Below, piece by piece: positions 25,205 through 34,552 of a stretch of DNA of 64,000 nt; the stretch's first letter is position 1, and each line of letters opens with the position of its first letter. The position numbers and the translations under genes were made by a program. Under the pieces are notes generated by a model, which saw nothing but the letters and a program-made list of their open reading frames with translations, did no database searches and had not been told where the DNA came from. Location: NCBI RefSeq assembly GCF_024461735.1, contig NZ_JANGAD010000008.1, positions 62,001 through 126,000 on the forward strand. Reading direction: 5' to 3'. This stretch comes from Anaerotignum propionicum (lineage in GTDB: Bacteria; Bacillota; Clostridia; Lachnospirales; Anaerotignaceae).

Positions 25205-26664
25205 AGATCATTTGCCTCCTTTGCGTTTATAATAGCGCTTATGACAGCCTTTGCTTTGTTTTCACTCTCCAAAAACTCAGTTTCCCCCACACTATCGGCC
25301 ACAATGCCACCCCCCGCCTGAACAAAAACCTTGTTGTTTTTCTTCACTGCCATACGAATGGCAATGCAAGTATCTAAATTCCCCGTAAAATCAATGTATC
25401 CTAATGCTCCACCGTAAACACCTCTGGGACAGCGTTCTGTTTCTTCAATAATCTGGCAGGCTCTCACCTTTGGTGCCCCGGAGAGGGTTCCTGCTGGAAG
25501 AATTGCCTTGACAGCATCATAAGCATCTAGCCCATCTCTCAGCTCTCCATTTACTTCAGAACAAATGTGCATGATTTTTGAATATTTTATAACCTTCATA
25601 TATGCAGTAACAGAAACCGATAAGGGCTTTGCTATCCTCCCAATATCGTTCCTTGCCAAATCCACCAGCATATTGTGCTCAGAAAGCTCCTTTTCATCTT
25701 TCAACAACTCTTCTTCAAAATCCCTATCCTCTTCCTCCGTCAAGCCCCTTGGTCTTGAGCCTGCAATGGGGAAGGTGGAAAGTTTTCCATCCCGAAGCTT
25801 TACATGGGTCTCAGGTGATGCAGAAAGTATCTGGATAGAATCACATTGCATAAACACCATGTAGGGTGATGGGTTTGTGGTTCGAAGCACCCGATAGGCG
25901 TTGAGCAAACTGTCGTTGTAATCCGTTTCAAATCGCCTTGAAATAACAGCCTGAAAGATATCCCCATTGTAGATATATTCCTTCACCCGTTCTACCGCTT
26001 GACAAAATTCCTCTTTTGTGAAATTGCAAGTAAAATGGGGCTGACTCTTGGTGGTCTCTCTTTCTGTGGGCATCTGATTTGTTATAAACGCCGAGAGAAT
26101 TTCAATCTCCGCTACTGCCTCACCATAGTTTTCTAAAACCTGATCTGTTTTCATGTTCACAATAATTTGTATTTTTTGTTTCAAATGGTCATAGGCAATT
26201 ACCTTGTCAAAAAGCATAAAATCATAATCGTCCATTTCGTCTCTGGAAATATGCAATGTTGGTTCACAATAACCAATCATGGAATACCCGAAATATCCAA
26301 CCAATCCCCCAGTAAAAGGAGGCATATCAGGTAGCTTTGGCGCTTTATACTGCTTCATAAGCTTCCTAAGTGCCTCAAAAGGCTCCTCTCGAATTTGTTT
26401 TTGCTCTCCATTTTCTTCTACCATCACCGCACCATTCCTGCAGGTAATACGCATAACGGGGTTAAACCCAAGAAAGGAATATCTGCCCCACTTTTCGCCC
26501 CCCTCTATACTTTCCAAAAGAAAAAATCGTTGATGATTCTTGGAAATTCTTCTTAACAGGGAAATTGGTGTGATGACATCAGCGTAAATCTCCTTTGCAA
26601 TGGGTATCATGTCATATTTTTCTGCAAGCTTGCTAATGGTTTTTGCGTTTGGTTTCATACTCAT
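25201..26664 (-). CDS. trpE: anthranilate synthase component I
   Basis: Chorismate to anthranilate, the committed and usually feedback-inhibited step. The 487-residue protein has an N-terminal FLLESIEGGEKWGRYSFLG block (the LLES region contacts tryptophan in feedback-sensitive enzymes) and the chorismate-binding core: FQAVISRRFE, SPYMVFMQ, SPETHVKL, PIAGSRPRG and the GTLSGAPKVRA and GGALGYIDFTG motifs. The ATG at 26664 follows GGGAGAG; the open frame upstream lies in the T-box leader. First gene of the operon. Confidence 0.96.
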   Translation of the reverse strand: MSMKPNAKTISKLAEKYDMIPIAKEIYADVITPISLLRRISKNHQRFFLLESIEGGEKWGRYSFLGFNPVMRITCRNGAVMVEENGEQKQIREEPFEALRKLMKQYKAPKLPDMPPFTGGLVGYFGYSMIGYCEPTLHISRDEMDDYDFMLFDKVIAYDHLKQKIQIIVNMKTDQVLENYGEAVAEIEILSAFITNQMPTERETTKSQPHFTCNFTKEEFCQAVERVKEYIYNGDIFQAVISRRFETDYNDSLLNAYRVLRTTNPSPYMVFMQCDSIQILSASPETHVKLRDGKLSTFPIAGSRPRGLTEEEDRDFEEELLKDEKELSEHNMLVDLARNDIGRIAKPLSVSVTAYMKVIKYSKIMHICSEVNGELRDGLDAYDAVKAILPAGTLSGAPKVRACQIIEETERCPRGVYGGALGYIDFTGNLDTCIAIRMAVKKNNKVFVQAGGGIVADSVGETEFLESENKAKAVISAIINAKEANDL

Positions 26665-26692
26665 AATGGCTCTCCCTTCGATTTTTGGTAAT

Positions 26693-26978
26693 AAAAAAAG
26701 CCTTTGCCCCTTAACCAAGGGACAAAAGCTTATAGCCTCTGCGATACCACCCAAATTACCTGTATCAAAAAAATACAGATCACTCATTTTATGTACAAAC
26801 ATACACACCCCACTGATAACGGACAGGGTTCCCGTCGGACATTACTTTCGCCTAAGCGATTTCTTTCCGCCCTCACAAGTCCATTCGGAACAACAACACT
26901 GCCGCTTCACACCAACCAGCGACTCTCTGAAAGTGATTTGTTATGCCTACTCTTCTTGTTCTACGGTTTCAATTTTTG
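26693..26978 (-). promoter_or_regulatory. tryptophan T-box riboswitch upstream of trpE
   Basis: Minus-strand leader with all T-box parts: the AGAGAGTCGCTGGTTGGTGTGAAGCG region of stem I, a specifier loop reading GAA-TGG-A (TGG, Trp codon, at 26881-26883), the T-box TGGGTGGTATCGCAGAG at 26735-26753, and a terminator (GC-rich stem at 26700-26729 then seven T). Uncharged tRNA-Trp should favour the antiterminator and turn on the trp operon. Confidence 0.93.
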
Positions 26979-26981
26979 CTA

Positions 26982-27010
26982 ATTGTAGCACTTGTATTTT
27001 TTTCTGTCAA
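26982..27010 (-). promoter_or_regulatory. trp operon promoter
   Basis: Minus strand TTGACA, 17-bp spacer, TACAAT, placed just upstream of the T-box leader: a near-consensus sigma-A promoter. Confidence 0.9.
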
Positions 27011-27200
27011 GTATTTCATTTAATAATATTTAGCTATATTCAAAAATATACCCAAACTTTTTTTTGGTGGAATAAATATTAAGTTGTTTTTTATAGAAAA
27101 TTTTCCTCTTCTTACAACAATAATAGTCATCCCTTTATGAATGGTAAAACCCCTAAACTTAAGGAAAAACCTTGTCTCCCATAGATATTTCATAAAATAA

Positions 27201-27230
27201 AAGGCTGTGCCATTCCTTGGCACAACCCTT
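27201..27230 (-). terminator. terminator of the PhzF-like gene
   Basis: On the minus strand AAGGGTTGTGCCA pairs with TGGCACAGCCTT around a 5-nt loop, followed by TTATTTTAT. It also separates this gene from the trp promoter region. Confidence 0.8.
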
Positions 27231-27242
27231 CTGATTAGTCAT

Positions 27243-28028
27243 TTATTTTCCAACAAATATTTCACCCTTCAAATACAGAATGGCGCCGCCACGTATACGT
27301 ACCCGTTCACCCGCATTCTTGCAATGCAATACACCACCCCTTTGGGATACCTGTTTTGCAATCATCTCTTCCTTACCCAGTTTTTCCGCCCAATAAGGAA
27401 TCAAAGTGCTATGGGCAGAACCAGTAACCGGGTCTTCGTTGATTCCTGCTTTTGGAACAAAGCATCTGGAAACAAAGTCAAATTCTGTCCCCTTTGCTGT
27501 TGCCACCAAAAGCATACCTTCCTCTAACTTTTCTACTTTATCAAAATCTGGATTTAATTCTACTACACTTTGTTCATCTTCCAGCAACAAAACCAAATCC
27601 CTGGATAAATATGCTTCTAAGGGCTTTGCACCAATGGCTTTTTCCATTTCCTCTGTCACCTTGATTTTTTTGGGCATCCAACTTGGGAAATCCATTTCAA
27701 GCAATTCTCCACTTTTCGTAACAGTTAAAATACCGCTTAAAGTGGAAAATTCCATTTCTGTGACTTCTGTATCAATAAAATTTGCAACGACAAAGGCGGC
27801 TCCTAAGGTTGCATGACCGCAAAGGTCAATCTCAACTTTTGGTGTAAACCAATTTAAATCATATTTTCCCAGTTCTCTTTTGAAAACAAATGCCGTCTCC
27901 GATAAATTGTTTTCTGCGGCAATACTCTGCATCATTTCTTTTGATAATGGCTCCTCCAGCACACAGACTCCTGCAGGATTTCCCCCAAATACATTTTCCG
28001 CAAAGGCATCCACAACGAAATATTTCAT
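27243..28028 (-). CDS. PhzF-family isomerase/epimerase
   Basis: A 261-residue protein of the PhzF (diaminopimelate-epimerase-like) fold. MKYFVVDAFAENVFGGNPAGVCVLE is the standard N-terminal block, LSETAFVF carries the conserved Glu, DLCGHATLGAAFV follows, and the C-terminal half has EDPVTGSAHSTLIPYWAEKLG. Cellular substrates of this family are mostly unknown outside phenazine synthesis. The ATG at 28028 follows GAGAGGAGC. It is divergent from a MocR-type regulator, which probably controls it; such regulator links suggest amino-acid or vitamin B6-related metabolism, but this is inference. Confidence 0.92.
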   Translation of the reverse strand: MKYFVVDAFAENVFGGNPAGVCVLEEPLSKEMMQSIAAENNLSETAFVFKRELGKYDLNWFTPKVEIDLCGHATLGAAFVVANFIDTEVTEMEFSTLSGILTVTKSGELLEMDFPSWMPKKIKVTEEMEKAIGAKPLEAYLSRDLVLLLEDEQSVVELNPDFDKVEKLEEGMLLVATAKGTEFDFVSRCFVPKAGINEDPVTGSAHSTLIPYWAEKLGKEEMIAKQVSQRGGVLHCKNAGERVRIRGGAILYLKGEIFVGK

Positions 28029-28045
28029 AAATATCGCTCCTCTCC

Positions 28046-28074
28046 TTGATAATTTAAATAAATACATCTATAAT
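28046..28074 (+). promoter_or_regulatory. promoter of the MocR-type gene
   Basis: TTGATA (28046-28051), 17-bp spacer, TATAAT (28069-28074). Overlaps the divergent promoter of the phzF-like gene. Confidence 0.75.
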
Positions 28075-28077
28075 GCA

Positions 28078-28106
28078 ATTATAATTTGCATATTGTATGG
28101 CTTCAA
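28078..28106 (-). promoter_or_regulatory. promoter of the PhzF-like gene
   Basis: Minus strand TTGAAG (28106-28101), 17-bp spacer, TATAAT (28083-28078). Confidence 0.7.
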
Positions 28107-28129
28107 GCAGGAAATTGTATGTCGTACAA
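28092..28129. promoter_or_regulatory. probable MocR operator: direct repeats and a palindrome
   Basis: ATTGTATGGC (28092-28101) and ATTGTATGTC (28114-28123) are direct repeats 22 bp apart, about two helical turns, as is usual for MocR-type regulators. The second forms a palindrome TTGTA-N5-TACAA. They flank the -35 of the PhzF-gene promoter. Confidence 0.55.
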
Positions 28130-28145
28130 AAAAAGGAGAAAAAGT

Positions 28146-29558
28146 ATGCCTGTCAATTCTTTTGAAGATTACCCTATGTCTTGGAAACCGGAAAAGTCAA
28201 AATTAACACAGCCTTTATATCTTTCTTTGGCAAAGCTACTAGAGCAAGATATCAAAGACGGTACGCTGGTACCCCATACAAAGCTGCCTCCACAAAGGGA
28301 GCTTGCGGACTATTTGGACATCAATTTAAGTACTGTTACAAAAGCCTTCAAGCTCTGTCAGTTAAATGGGTTTCTTTATGCCGTTATCGGCAGAGGTACC
28401 TTTGTATCTCCAAACGCTGGTGTTTCCATCGCCATACAAGATACCAAAACAAATCGAAATACCATTGAGTTTGGGATCATAAAACCATTGGATTTTATGA
28501 ATCAATATACAGAAGAAGCAATGAAGAAGGTTCTAGCAAACAGTGCAGTGGACTCCCTTTTGGACTATAGCGCTCCCTTTGGCTCTCCCTATCAAAAAAG
28601 TGCCGCATTAAAGTGGTTCTCAAAATTTGGGCTGCATCCCCATGCAGAAGATATTTTTTTTACCACTGGAGGACAAAATGCCTTTGCAGTTGTGCTCATT
28701 ACGTTGTTCCACCACGGAGATAAAATTGCAACAGACCGCTTTACTTATTCTAACTTTATTGAGCTTGCCAACATGCTGAATATCAAGCTGGTGCCCATTC
28801 AAGGAGATGAAAAAGGAATTCTCCCCGAGGACTTAGAAATGCAATGCCGCTTGCAGGGGTTACAGGGTGTATATCTCGTTCCGACTTATAGCAACCCTGT
28901 CGGAACCTTAATGGATACCCCTCGAAAAGAGGCCTTAGCAAAAATCATCAGAAACCATCACCTAACGCTGATTGAAGATGATATTTATGCATTTCTTGCG
29001 CCACCGGATTACGTACCTCTGTCGGCCTTCTGCCCCCAAGAGGGCTGTTATATTGCCAGTCTATCAAAGTCAATCTGTCCAGGGCTGCGTGTGGCAATCA
29101 TGTCTGTGCCCCACCGCTTCACTGCTCTGATTGCCCGCGGTATTTTCAATATCAATGTGAAAACCTCATCCATCAGTATTGAAACTGCGGCATATATGAT
29201 TCATACCGGCATTGCAGAGGAAATTATAAATAAAAAGAGAACTTTGGCTTTGAAAAGAAATCTAATTTTTGAACAATATTTCCCCAGTAGCACCCCTACA
29301 CCTCTTTCTTTTTGTCGTTGGCTTCCCTTGCCTCAGGCTCTTTACGATTTGCCTATGGAACAGTTAGCCATGGAAGAAGGAATACATTTGTTTCATTCAA
29401 ATCGTTTTTTGGTAGGAACTCCCCCTAAGGAGCAATTCCTTCGCATTGCCATTTCCTCTGCGGATACAAAGGAGGATTTAGAATATGGCTTAAAAAAACT
29501 GAAAAGCCTACTGTTTGAGGATGAACGAAAAGTCAATGATTTTACAATCATTATTTAA
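28146..29558 (+). CDS. MocR-type GntR regulator with aminotransferase domain
   Basis: A 470-residue fusion of an N-terminal GntR winged helix and a fold-type I aminotransferase-like domain. QDIKDGTLVPHTKLPPQRELADYLDINLSTVTKAFKLC (about 35-75) is the DNA-binding part. The PLP domain has YLVPTYSNPVGTLM, EDDIYAFL and the PLP lysine in SLSKSICPGLRV. MocR proteins bind PLP or its aldimine with an amino acid as the signal and usually control a neighbouring gene; here the divergent PhzF gene is the likely target. The ATG at 28146 follows AAAGGAGAA; a longer reading upstream includes the promoter region. Confidence 0.93.
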   Translation: MPVNSFEDYPMSWKPEKSKLTQPLYLSLAKLLEQDIKDGTLVPHTKLPPQRELADYLDINLSTVTKAFKLCQLNGFLYAVIGRGTFVSPNAGVSIAIQDTKTNRNTIEFGIIKPLDFMNQYTEEAMKKVLANSAVDSLLDYSAPFGSPYQKSAALKWFSKFGLHPHAEDIFFTTGGQNAFAVVLITLFHHGDKIATDRFTYSNFIELANMLNIKLVPIQGDEKGILPEDLEMQCRLQGLQGVYLVPTYSNPVGTLMDTPRKEALAKIIRNHHLTLIEDDIYAFLAPPDYVPLSAFCPQEGCYIASLSKSICPGLRVAIMSVPHRFTALIARGIFNINVKTSSISIETAAYMIHTGIAEEIINKKRTLALKRNLIFEQYFPSSTPTPLSFCRWLPLPQALYDLPMEQLAMEEGIHLFHSNRFLVGTPPKEQFLRIAISSADTKEDLEYGLKKLKSLLFEDERKVNDFTIII

Positions 29559-29650
29559 TCACATAGGCGTTTTTCAATCCTCTGAAAAAAGACTTTCAGA
29601 TAAAATATTGAAAACTAACTTGTCGTCTCACCTAAATATGATTTCCATAA

Positions 29651-29685
29651 AAAAGGATTATTCCAAAAATAAGAATAATCCTTTT
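29651..29685. terminator. bidirectional terminator
   Basis: AAAAGGATTATTC and GAATAATCCTTTT form a perfect 13-bp stem. A/T runs on both sides let it serve the convergent MocR-type gene (+) and CDF exporter gene (-). Confidence 0.88.
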
Positions 29686-29688
29686 CAT

Positions 29689-30606
29689 TTATTCCCCCAC
29701 TAACAAGTCTTCCTCAGCAGGGTTCACATGCACCATACAATGCTTTACATCTTGGAAATTGTTTTCTATTGCTTCATGTACCTGCTCTGCAATGGTATGG
29801 GCCTCACTTAATGTCATATGTCTGTTGGCGGCAATTTCCACATCAACATAGATTCTGGCGCCAAATAAGCGTGTTTGCATTTGATCTATGCCCGTTACGC
29901 CCTCTTGGGAAAGAATAATGTCTCGCATACGTTCCACAGTCTCATTGTCACAGGCAGTATCCAGCATTTTATTGATTGCATCCATAAAAATATCATAAGC
30001 CGCCTTCACAATAAAAACGCAGATAATTACGCTTGCTAAAGGGTCGCATATAGGATAGCCTAATCTTGCACCAATAATACCAACCATACTCCCTATGGAG
30101 GACATAGCATCAGAACGATGATGCCAAGCATCTGCCATCAAAGCACCTGAATTCACCTTAATCGCTGCAGCTCTGGTATACCAATACATACCTTCTTTTA
30201 CAACAATGGATACTATTGCCGCAAGGAAAGCCAATATTCCCGGAGTTGCCAGATTCAATTGATCAGCATAGATGATTTTTTTAACGCCCTCATAACCAAT
30301 GACAATCCCTGTTGCACATAAAATCCCTGCCAAAATCAATGCCGCTACGCATTCAATCCGCTCATGCCCATATTGATGATGCTCATCTGATTCCTTTGCT
30401 GATAATTTGTATCCAATCATTACAACAATGGTGCTAAGTACGTCTGATGCAGAATGAATACCGTCAGAAATCATTGCGCCGGAGCTGGCAATGATACCTG
30501 CCGCCACCTTGCCAACAGATAAAATGATATTGACTATCATGGTTTTCACAGATACACTCATTACAATTTTCTCATTTTCTTCAACTTTGCTGTTCTTTGC
30601 TTCCAA
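29689..30606 (-). CDS. cation diffusion facilitator metal exporter (probable Ni/Co efflux)
   Basis: A 305-residue CDF transporter with six membrane helices and a cytoplasmic C-terminal dimerisation domain. Both metal-site motifs are present: SDGIHSASD in helix II and ADAWHHRSD in helix V. An HHQYGHERIE loop follows helix II. The CDF family exports divalent metals by proton antiport. A NiCo riboswitch in the leader points to Co2+ or Ni2+ as the natural substrate. The start is a TTG at 30606, with GGAGGG 8 nt upstream; no ATG fits. Confidence 0.93.
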   Translation of the reverse strand: MEAKNSKVEENEKIVMSVSVKTMIVNIILSVGKVAAGIIASSGAMISDGIHSASDVLSTIVVMIGYKLSAKESDEHHQYGHERIECVAALILAGILCATGIVIGYEGVKKIIYADQLNLATPGILAFLAAIVSIVVKEGMYWYTRAAAIKVNSGALMADAWHHRSDAMSSIGSMVGIIGARLGYPICDPLASVIICVFIVKAAYDIFMDAINKMLDTACDNETVERMRDIILSQEGVTGIDQMQTRLFGARIYVDVEIAANRHMTLSEAHTIAEQVHEAIENNFQDVKHCMVHVNPAEEDLLVGE

Positions 30607-30666
30607 AATTAACCCTCCATTTTAATCCTATTTTATTCTATCCAAATGTAGGCGAGAAAATAATAT

Positions 30667-30765
30667 AAAAAACGCCCACGAGGAACATATTACTGTCCCG
30701 CAGGCGTTTATCTGCTACTGCTTGCCCGGCCACATGGCTATAATGCCATTGCCTGATCAGTTCTT
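30667..30765 (-). promoter_or_regulatory. NiCo (czcD) riboswitch
   Basis: Minus-strand RNA begins GAACTGATCAGGCAATGG and has CCATGTGGCCGGGCAAGCAG, CAGATAAACGCCTGCGGGACAG, closely matching the conserved junction of the NiCo class (ACUGA-CAGGCAAUG, GCCGGGC, GGGACAG). Its 3' part can fold AACGCC with GGCGTT followed by six T, an intrinsic terminator overlapping the last aptamer stem. Metal binding should prevent termination and allow expression of the exporter. Confidence 0.88.
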
Positions 30766-30768
30766 AAC

Positions 30769-30797
30769 ATTTTAATATAAGAAACTGATTTTTTCAA
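30769..30797 (-). promoter_or_regulatory. promoter of the NiCo riboswitch/CDF gene
   Basis: Minus strand TTGAAA, 17-bp spacer, TAAAAT, ending a few bases before the aptamer. Confidence 0.7.
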
Positions 30798-30825
30798 GTA
30801 TTATTTCGACTATGCTTTCCTATTC

Positions 30826-31992
30826 TTACTCCTTAAACAGATCTTTCATTTTTTCAGAGAAAGATTTTTTTTCTTCGGAGGTACTCTTATTTTCATTGGC
30901 ATTTACAGTCTCATCTTTATAAAACTGACGTAACATATCTTTTTGTTTTTCATTCAATTCCGTAGGAATTTTCACCTTCAAAGTTACAACTTGATTTCCA
31001 CGAACCTTGGGGTTTCTTAAATTGGGGATACCAACACCCCTTAAAGTCACAACTGTTTCCGGCTGAGTTCCTGGCTTAATGCTATATTTCTGCTCACCGT
31101 CAATGGTTTTTATGGTGATTTCACCACCTAAAGCCGCCTGAACAAAGGTAATCGGCACATCGCAATACACATCAAAGCCTTTTCTGATAAACATAGGGTC
31201 TGGTTGTACATAAACGGTTACTAATAAATCCCCGTAGCCGCCGCCATTTTCACCAATTTCCCCTTTGTTTGCCAAACGGATGGTCTGACCGTTATCAATG
31301 CCCTTGGGAATATTTACTTCATACTTCTTGTTTTTCTTCACCTTACCTGTACCACGGCAAGTGGAACAAGGATCTTTAATAATCTTCCCTGTACCTTGAC
31401 ACTGGCTGCAAGTACGCACTGAGGTTACAGAGCCAAACATGGACTGCTGAACAAATCTCTCCTGTCCTGTGCCGTTGCATTTGGGGCAACTTTCCGCATG
31501 GGTACCGGTCTTTGCTCCTGTTCCATGGCAGGTTTCACATTCATCATATATGCTTACGGAAATTTCCTTTGTGCAGCCAAATGCGGCTTCTGCAAAGCCA
31601 AGCTGAATATTTACGTTTATATCATTGCCACGTCTTGGGCCGGTTCTGCGGGTGCTTCCGGTAAATCCACCAAAACCAAACATGCTACCGAAAATATCGC
31701 CCAAATCTCCCATATCAAAACCTTGGCCATAAAATCCGCCGCCTGCGCCACCTTGTTCAAAAGCAGAATGGCCAAACTGGTCATATTGCGTTCTTTTTTG
31801 AGAATCGCTCAAAACTTCATAGGCTTCGCTCACTTCTTTAAACTTTGACTCAGCTTCTTTATCTCCGGGGTTTTGGTCAGGATGGTATTTTATTGCCATC
31901 TTCCGATAAGCCTTTTTCAGCTCTGCGTCAGAAGCATCTTTGCTTACCCCCAGTATTTCATAATAATCTCTTTTATCTGCCAACTTCCTCAC
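30826..31992 (-). CDS. dnaJ: chaperone DnaJ
   Basis: Hsp40 co-chaperone of DnaK. J domain 1-75 with HPD in [10 protein letters not shown]; Gly/Phe-rich region about 80-120; four CxxCxGxG zinc repeats ([32 protein letters not shown]) between about 150 and 215; two C-terminal substrate-binding domains; then a charged Lys/Glu-rich tail. A GTG at 31992 has AAGGA 8 nt upstream; the family norm (MADKRDYY) would instead favour the TTG at 31983, so the start is uncertain by three codons. Last gene of the hrcA-grpE-dnaK-dnaJ operon. Confidence 0.95.
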   Translation of the reverse strand: MRKLADKRDYYEILGVSKDASDAELKKAYRKMAIKYHPDQNPGDKEAESKFKEVSEAYEVLSDSQKRTQYDQFGHSAFEQGGAGGGFYGQGFDMGDLGDIFGSMFGFGGFTGSTRRTGPRRGNDINVNIQLGFAEAAFGCTKEISVSIYDECETCHGTGAKTGTHAESCPKCNGTGQERFVQQSMFGSVTSVRTCSQCQGTGKIIKDPCSTCRGTGKVKKNKKYEVNIPKGIDNGQTIRLANKGEIGENGGGYGDLLVTVYVQPDPMFIRKGFDVYCDVPITFVQAALGGEITIKTIDGEQKYSIKPGTQPETVVTLRGVGIPNLRNPKVRGNQVVTLKVKIPTELNEKQKDMLRQFYKDETVNANENKSTSEEKKSFSEKMKDLFKE

Positions 31993-32028
31993 CGCCTTAT
32001 TCCTTCAAGGTCTATTTACAGCAAAAGC

Positions 32029-32048
32029 AGGGGCGGATAACCGCCCTT
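32029..32048 (-). terminator. hairpin between dnaK and dnaJ
   Basis: GGGCGG and CCGCCC with an ATAA loop. On the minus strand no long T-run follows, so it is more likely a processing or attenuating stem that lowers dnaJ relative to dnaK. Confidence 0.5.
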
Positions 32049-32069
32049 GCCATGCAGAACTCTTTTATT

Positions 32070-33902
32070 TTACAGTTCTTTGCCTTCGCCGTCAACCACA
32101 TTTGGGTCTGCACCGTTAGGGTCTGCGCCCTGAGCCGCCTGTGCCTGCTGATACAACTTTTCAGAAATCTTATAGAATTCTTGTGTTAACGCCTCTGTTG
32201 CGGCTTTCAGCTTCTCAACATCAGCCTCTGTCATTGTTTCAGCGTTCATATCCTTAGCTGTATCTTTCAATTTGCTCAATTCAGCTTCTACAGCACTCTT
32301 CTCTTCATCACTCAGCTTGCCTTCCAGCTCACCCAATGTTTTTTCTGTCTGGAAGATCAAAGAATCTGCTTCATTTTTCGCATCAATTGCTTCTTTTCTC
32401 TTTCTGTCATCTTCTGCAAACTGTTCTGCTTCTTTTACTGCTTTTTCGATTTCATCATCGCTGAGGTTAGACCCTGCGGTAATGGTGATTTTCTGTTCTT
32501 TGCCTGTACCCAAATCCTTAGCGGAAACGTTTACAATACCGTTGGCATCAATATCGAAAGATACTTCAATCTGAGGAACACCACGTCTTGCTGGCGCAAT
32601 ACCATCCAGTTTAAAGCGTCCCAGTGTTTTATTATCCTTTGCCAAAGGTCTTTCACCCTGTACAACGTGGATATCAACTGCTGTTTGGTTATCATCAGCG
32701 GTGGAGAAAACCTGTTTTTTGTTTGTAGGGATTGTGGTATTTCTGTCGATGAGCTTTGTTGCAACGCCGCCCAATGTTTCAATACCCAAGGACAAAGGAG
32801 TTACGTCTAACAAAAGCACACTGCCTGCACCTTCATCACCTGCTAATTTACCACCCTGAATTGCCGCACCAACTGCTACACATTCGTCTGGATTAATGCC
32901 CTTGAAAGGCTCTTTTCCTGTATATTTTTTCACTGCATCCTGTACAGATGGCATTCTTGTGGAACCACCAACCAATAATACCTTGTCAATTTCACTTGCG
33001 TTAAGGCCCGCATCAGACAATGCCTGACGAACAGGTCCCATAGTGCCATCTACCAAGTCAGCTGTTAATTCGTCAAATTTTGCTCTACTCAAAGTAACAT
33101 CTAAGTGCTTAGGTCCATCCTGGTTCATTGTGATGAAAGGCAGATTGATGTTGGTTGTTGTCACTGTAGAAAGCTCTTTTTTCGCTTTTTCCGCAGCTTC
33201 TTTCAATCTTTGCATAGCCATTTTATCTTTGCTTAAATCCATTCCTTCAGCCTTTTTAAATTCAGCAACTAAAAAGTCAATCACTCTCTGGTCAAAATCA
33301 TCTCCACCTAAACGAGTGTTACCATTTGTGGAAAGAACCTCGATAACACCATCACCAATTTCAATAATGGAAACGTCGAATGTACCGCCACCTAAGTCGT
33401 AAACCATAATTTTTTGTTCATGTTCGTTATCCAAACCATATGCCAATGCAGCTGATGTAGGCTCGTTAATAATACGCTTTACTTCCAAGCCGGCAATACG
33501 ACCAGCATCCTTTGTTGCCTGTCTCTGGGCATCATTGAAATAAGCGGGAACAGTAATAACCGCTTCGGATACAGTTTCACCTAAATAGCTTTCAGCATCT
33601 GCTTTTAATTTCTGCAATACCATTGCGGAAATCTCCTGAGGAGAATAGCCTTTTCCTTCAATATCTACTTTGTAGTTTTCGCCCATTCTTCTTTTGATAG
33701 AGCTGATTGTATTATCAGGGTTTGTGATCGCCTGACGCTTTGCAGTCTCACCAACCAGTCTTTCACCGTTTTTTGCAAAACCAACAACGGAAGGTGTTGT
33801 TCTAGCACCATCACTGTTTACGATAACAACAGGCTGACCGCCTTCCATAACTGCAACGCAAGAGTTGGTTGTTCCTAAGTCAATACCAATAATTTTTCCC
33901 AT
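32070..33902 (-). CDS. dnaK: molecular chaperone DnaK
   Basis: Hsp70, 610 residues. [53 protein letters not shown] and [13 protein letters not shown] mark the ATPase domain; [17 protein letters not shown] starts the substrate-binding domain; the helical lid ends with a short Ala/Gln/Asp-Pro-rich tail. TAGGAGGA precedes the ATG. Co-transcribed with hrcA and grpE under CIRCE control. Confidence 0.97.
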   Translation of the reverse strand: MGKIIGIDLGTTNSCVAVMEGGQPVVIVNSDGARTTPSVVGFAKNGERLVGETAKRQAITNPDNTISSIKRRMGENYKVDIEGKGYSPQEISAMVLQKLKADAESYLGETVSEAVITVPAYFNDAQRQATKDAGRIAGLEVKRIINEPTSAALAYGLDNEHEQKIMVYDLGGGTFDVSIIEIGDGVIEVLSTNGNTRLGGDDFDQRVIDFLVAEFKKAEGMDLSKDKMAMQRLKEAAEKAKKELSTVTTTNINLPFITMNQDGPKHLDVTLSRAKFDELTADLVDGTMGPVRQALSDAGLNASEIDKVLLVGGSTRMPSVQDAVKKYTGKEPFKGINPDECVAVGAAIQGGKLAGDEGAGSVLLLDVTPLSLGIETLGGVATKLIDRNTTIPTNKKQVFSTADDNQTAVDIHVVQGERPLAKDNKTLGRFKLDGIAPARRGVPQIEVSFDIDANGIVNVSAKDLGTGKEQKITITAGSNLSDDEIEKAVKEAEQFAEDDRKRKEAIDAKNEADSLIFQTEKTLGELEGKLSDEEKSAVEAELSKLKDTAKDMNAETMTEADVEKLKAATEALTQEFYKISEKLYQQAQAAQGADPNGADPNVVDGEGKEL

Positions 33903-33941
33903 AACCTTATCCTCCTATTAATCAATTAATCTCTCATTTTT

Positions 33942-34535
33942 TTAGTTAGCGACCTTCACCATACTGTGTCGTATGACTTTGTCTTTATATTGATAACCCT
34001 TTAGCATTTCCAGTATAATTTCATTTTCTCCATAGTTTTCATCATCTTCATGAGCTACCGCCGCATGTAGATTGGGGTCAAACTTTTCTCCCAATGCTTT
34101 AATTTCTTCTACGCCCAAACCATGTAAAATCTCCTGAAATTGCTTTAAGATCATTTGTACACCTATCAAGAAACTATCGTTTTTATCCACCTTGCCTTCT
34201 TGTGCTGCAACCGCTCTTTCTAAATTGTCAACCACACTCAAAAGCTTTTCTACTGTATCTCTCACACCATCATCATACATTGTTGCCTTTTCCTTCATGG
34301 TGCGTTTACGGAAGTTATCAAATTCAGCCAAGCTTCGTTGGTACTTATCAAAATTCTCCGCCGCCTGCTGCTCCAATTTCAAAATCTTATCTGCAGTCTC
34401 GTCAACAATTTCTCCCTCAGTGACTTCAGCTTCCTGTTCTACTTTCTCCTTAGTTTCAACCATTTCTTCCTGTAAAGTGTCTTCCTGTAATGCCTCTTCT
34501 TTTAAGGCTTCTTCTCTGTCTTTATTTTCTGCCAC
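33942..34535 (-). CDS. grpE: nucleotide exchange factor GrpE
   Basis: Exchange factor for DnaK, 197 residues. The N-terminal 45 residues are Glu-rich; a long coiled coil (about 45-85) contains YQRSLAEFDNFRKRT, and the C-terminal beta domain has FDPNLHAAVAHE and GYQYKDKVIRHSMVKVA. The start is a GTG (MAENKDREE) with GAGGG 6 nt upstream. It begins 17 bp after the hrcA stop. Confidence 0.95.
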   Translation of the reverse strand: MAENKDREEALKEEALQEDTLQEEMVETKEKVEQEAEVTEGEIVDETADKILKLEQQAAENFDKYQRSLAEFDNFRKRTMKEKATMYDDGVRDTVEKLLSVVDNLERAVAAQEGKVDKNDSFLIGVQMILKQFQEILHGLGVEEIKALGEKFDPNLHAAVAHEDDENYGENEIILEMLKGYQYKDKVIRHSMVKVAN

Positions 34536-34552
34536 TTCATTCCCTCTTTTCT

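Noticed and set aside
26600..27082. Plus-strand reading frames across the trpE leader
   Set aside because: They mirror the T-box and promoter on the other strand and have no ribosome site; composition is low-complexity.
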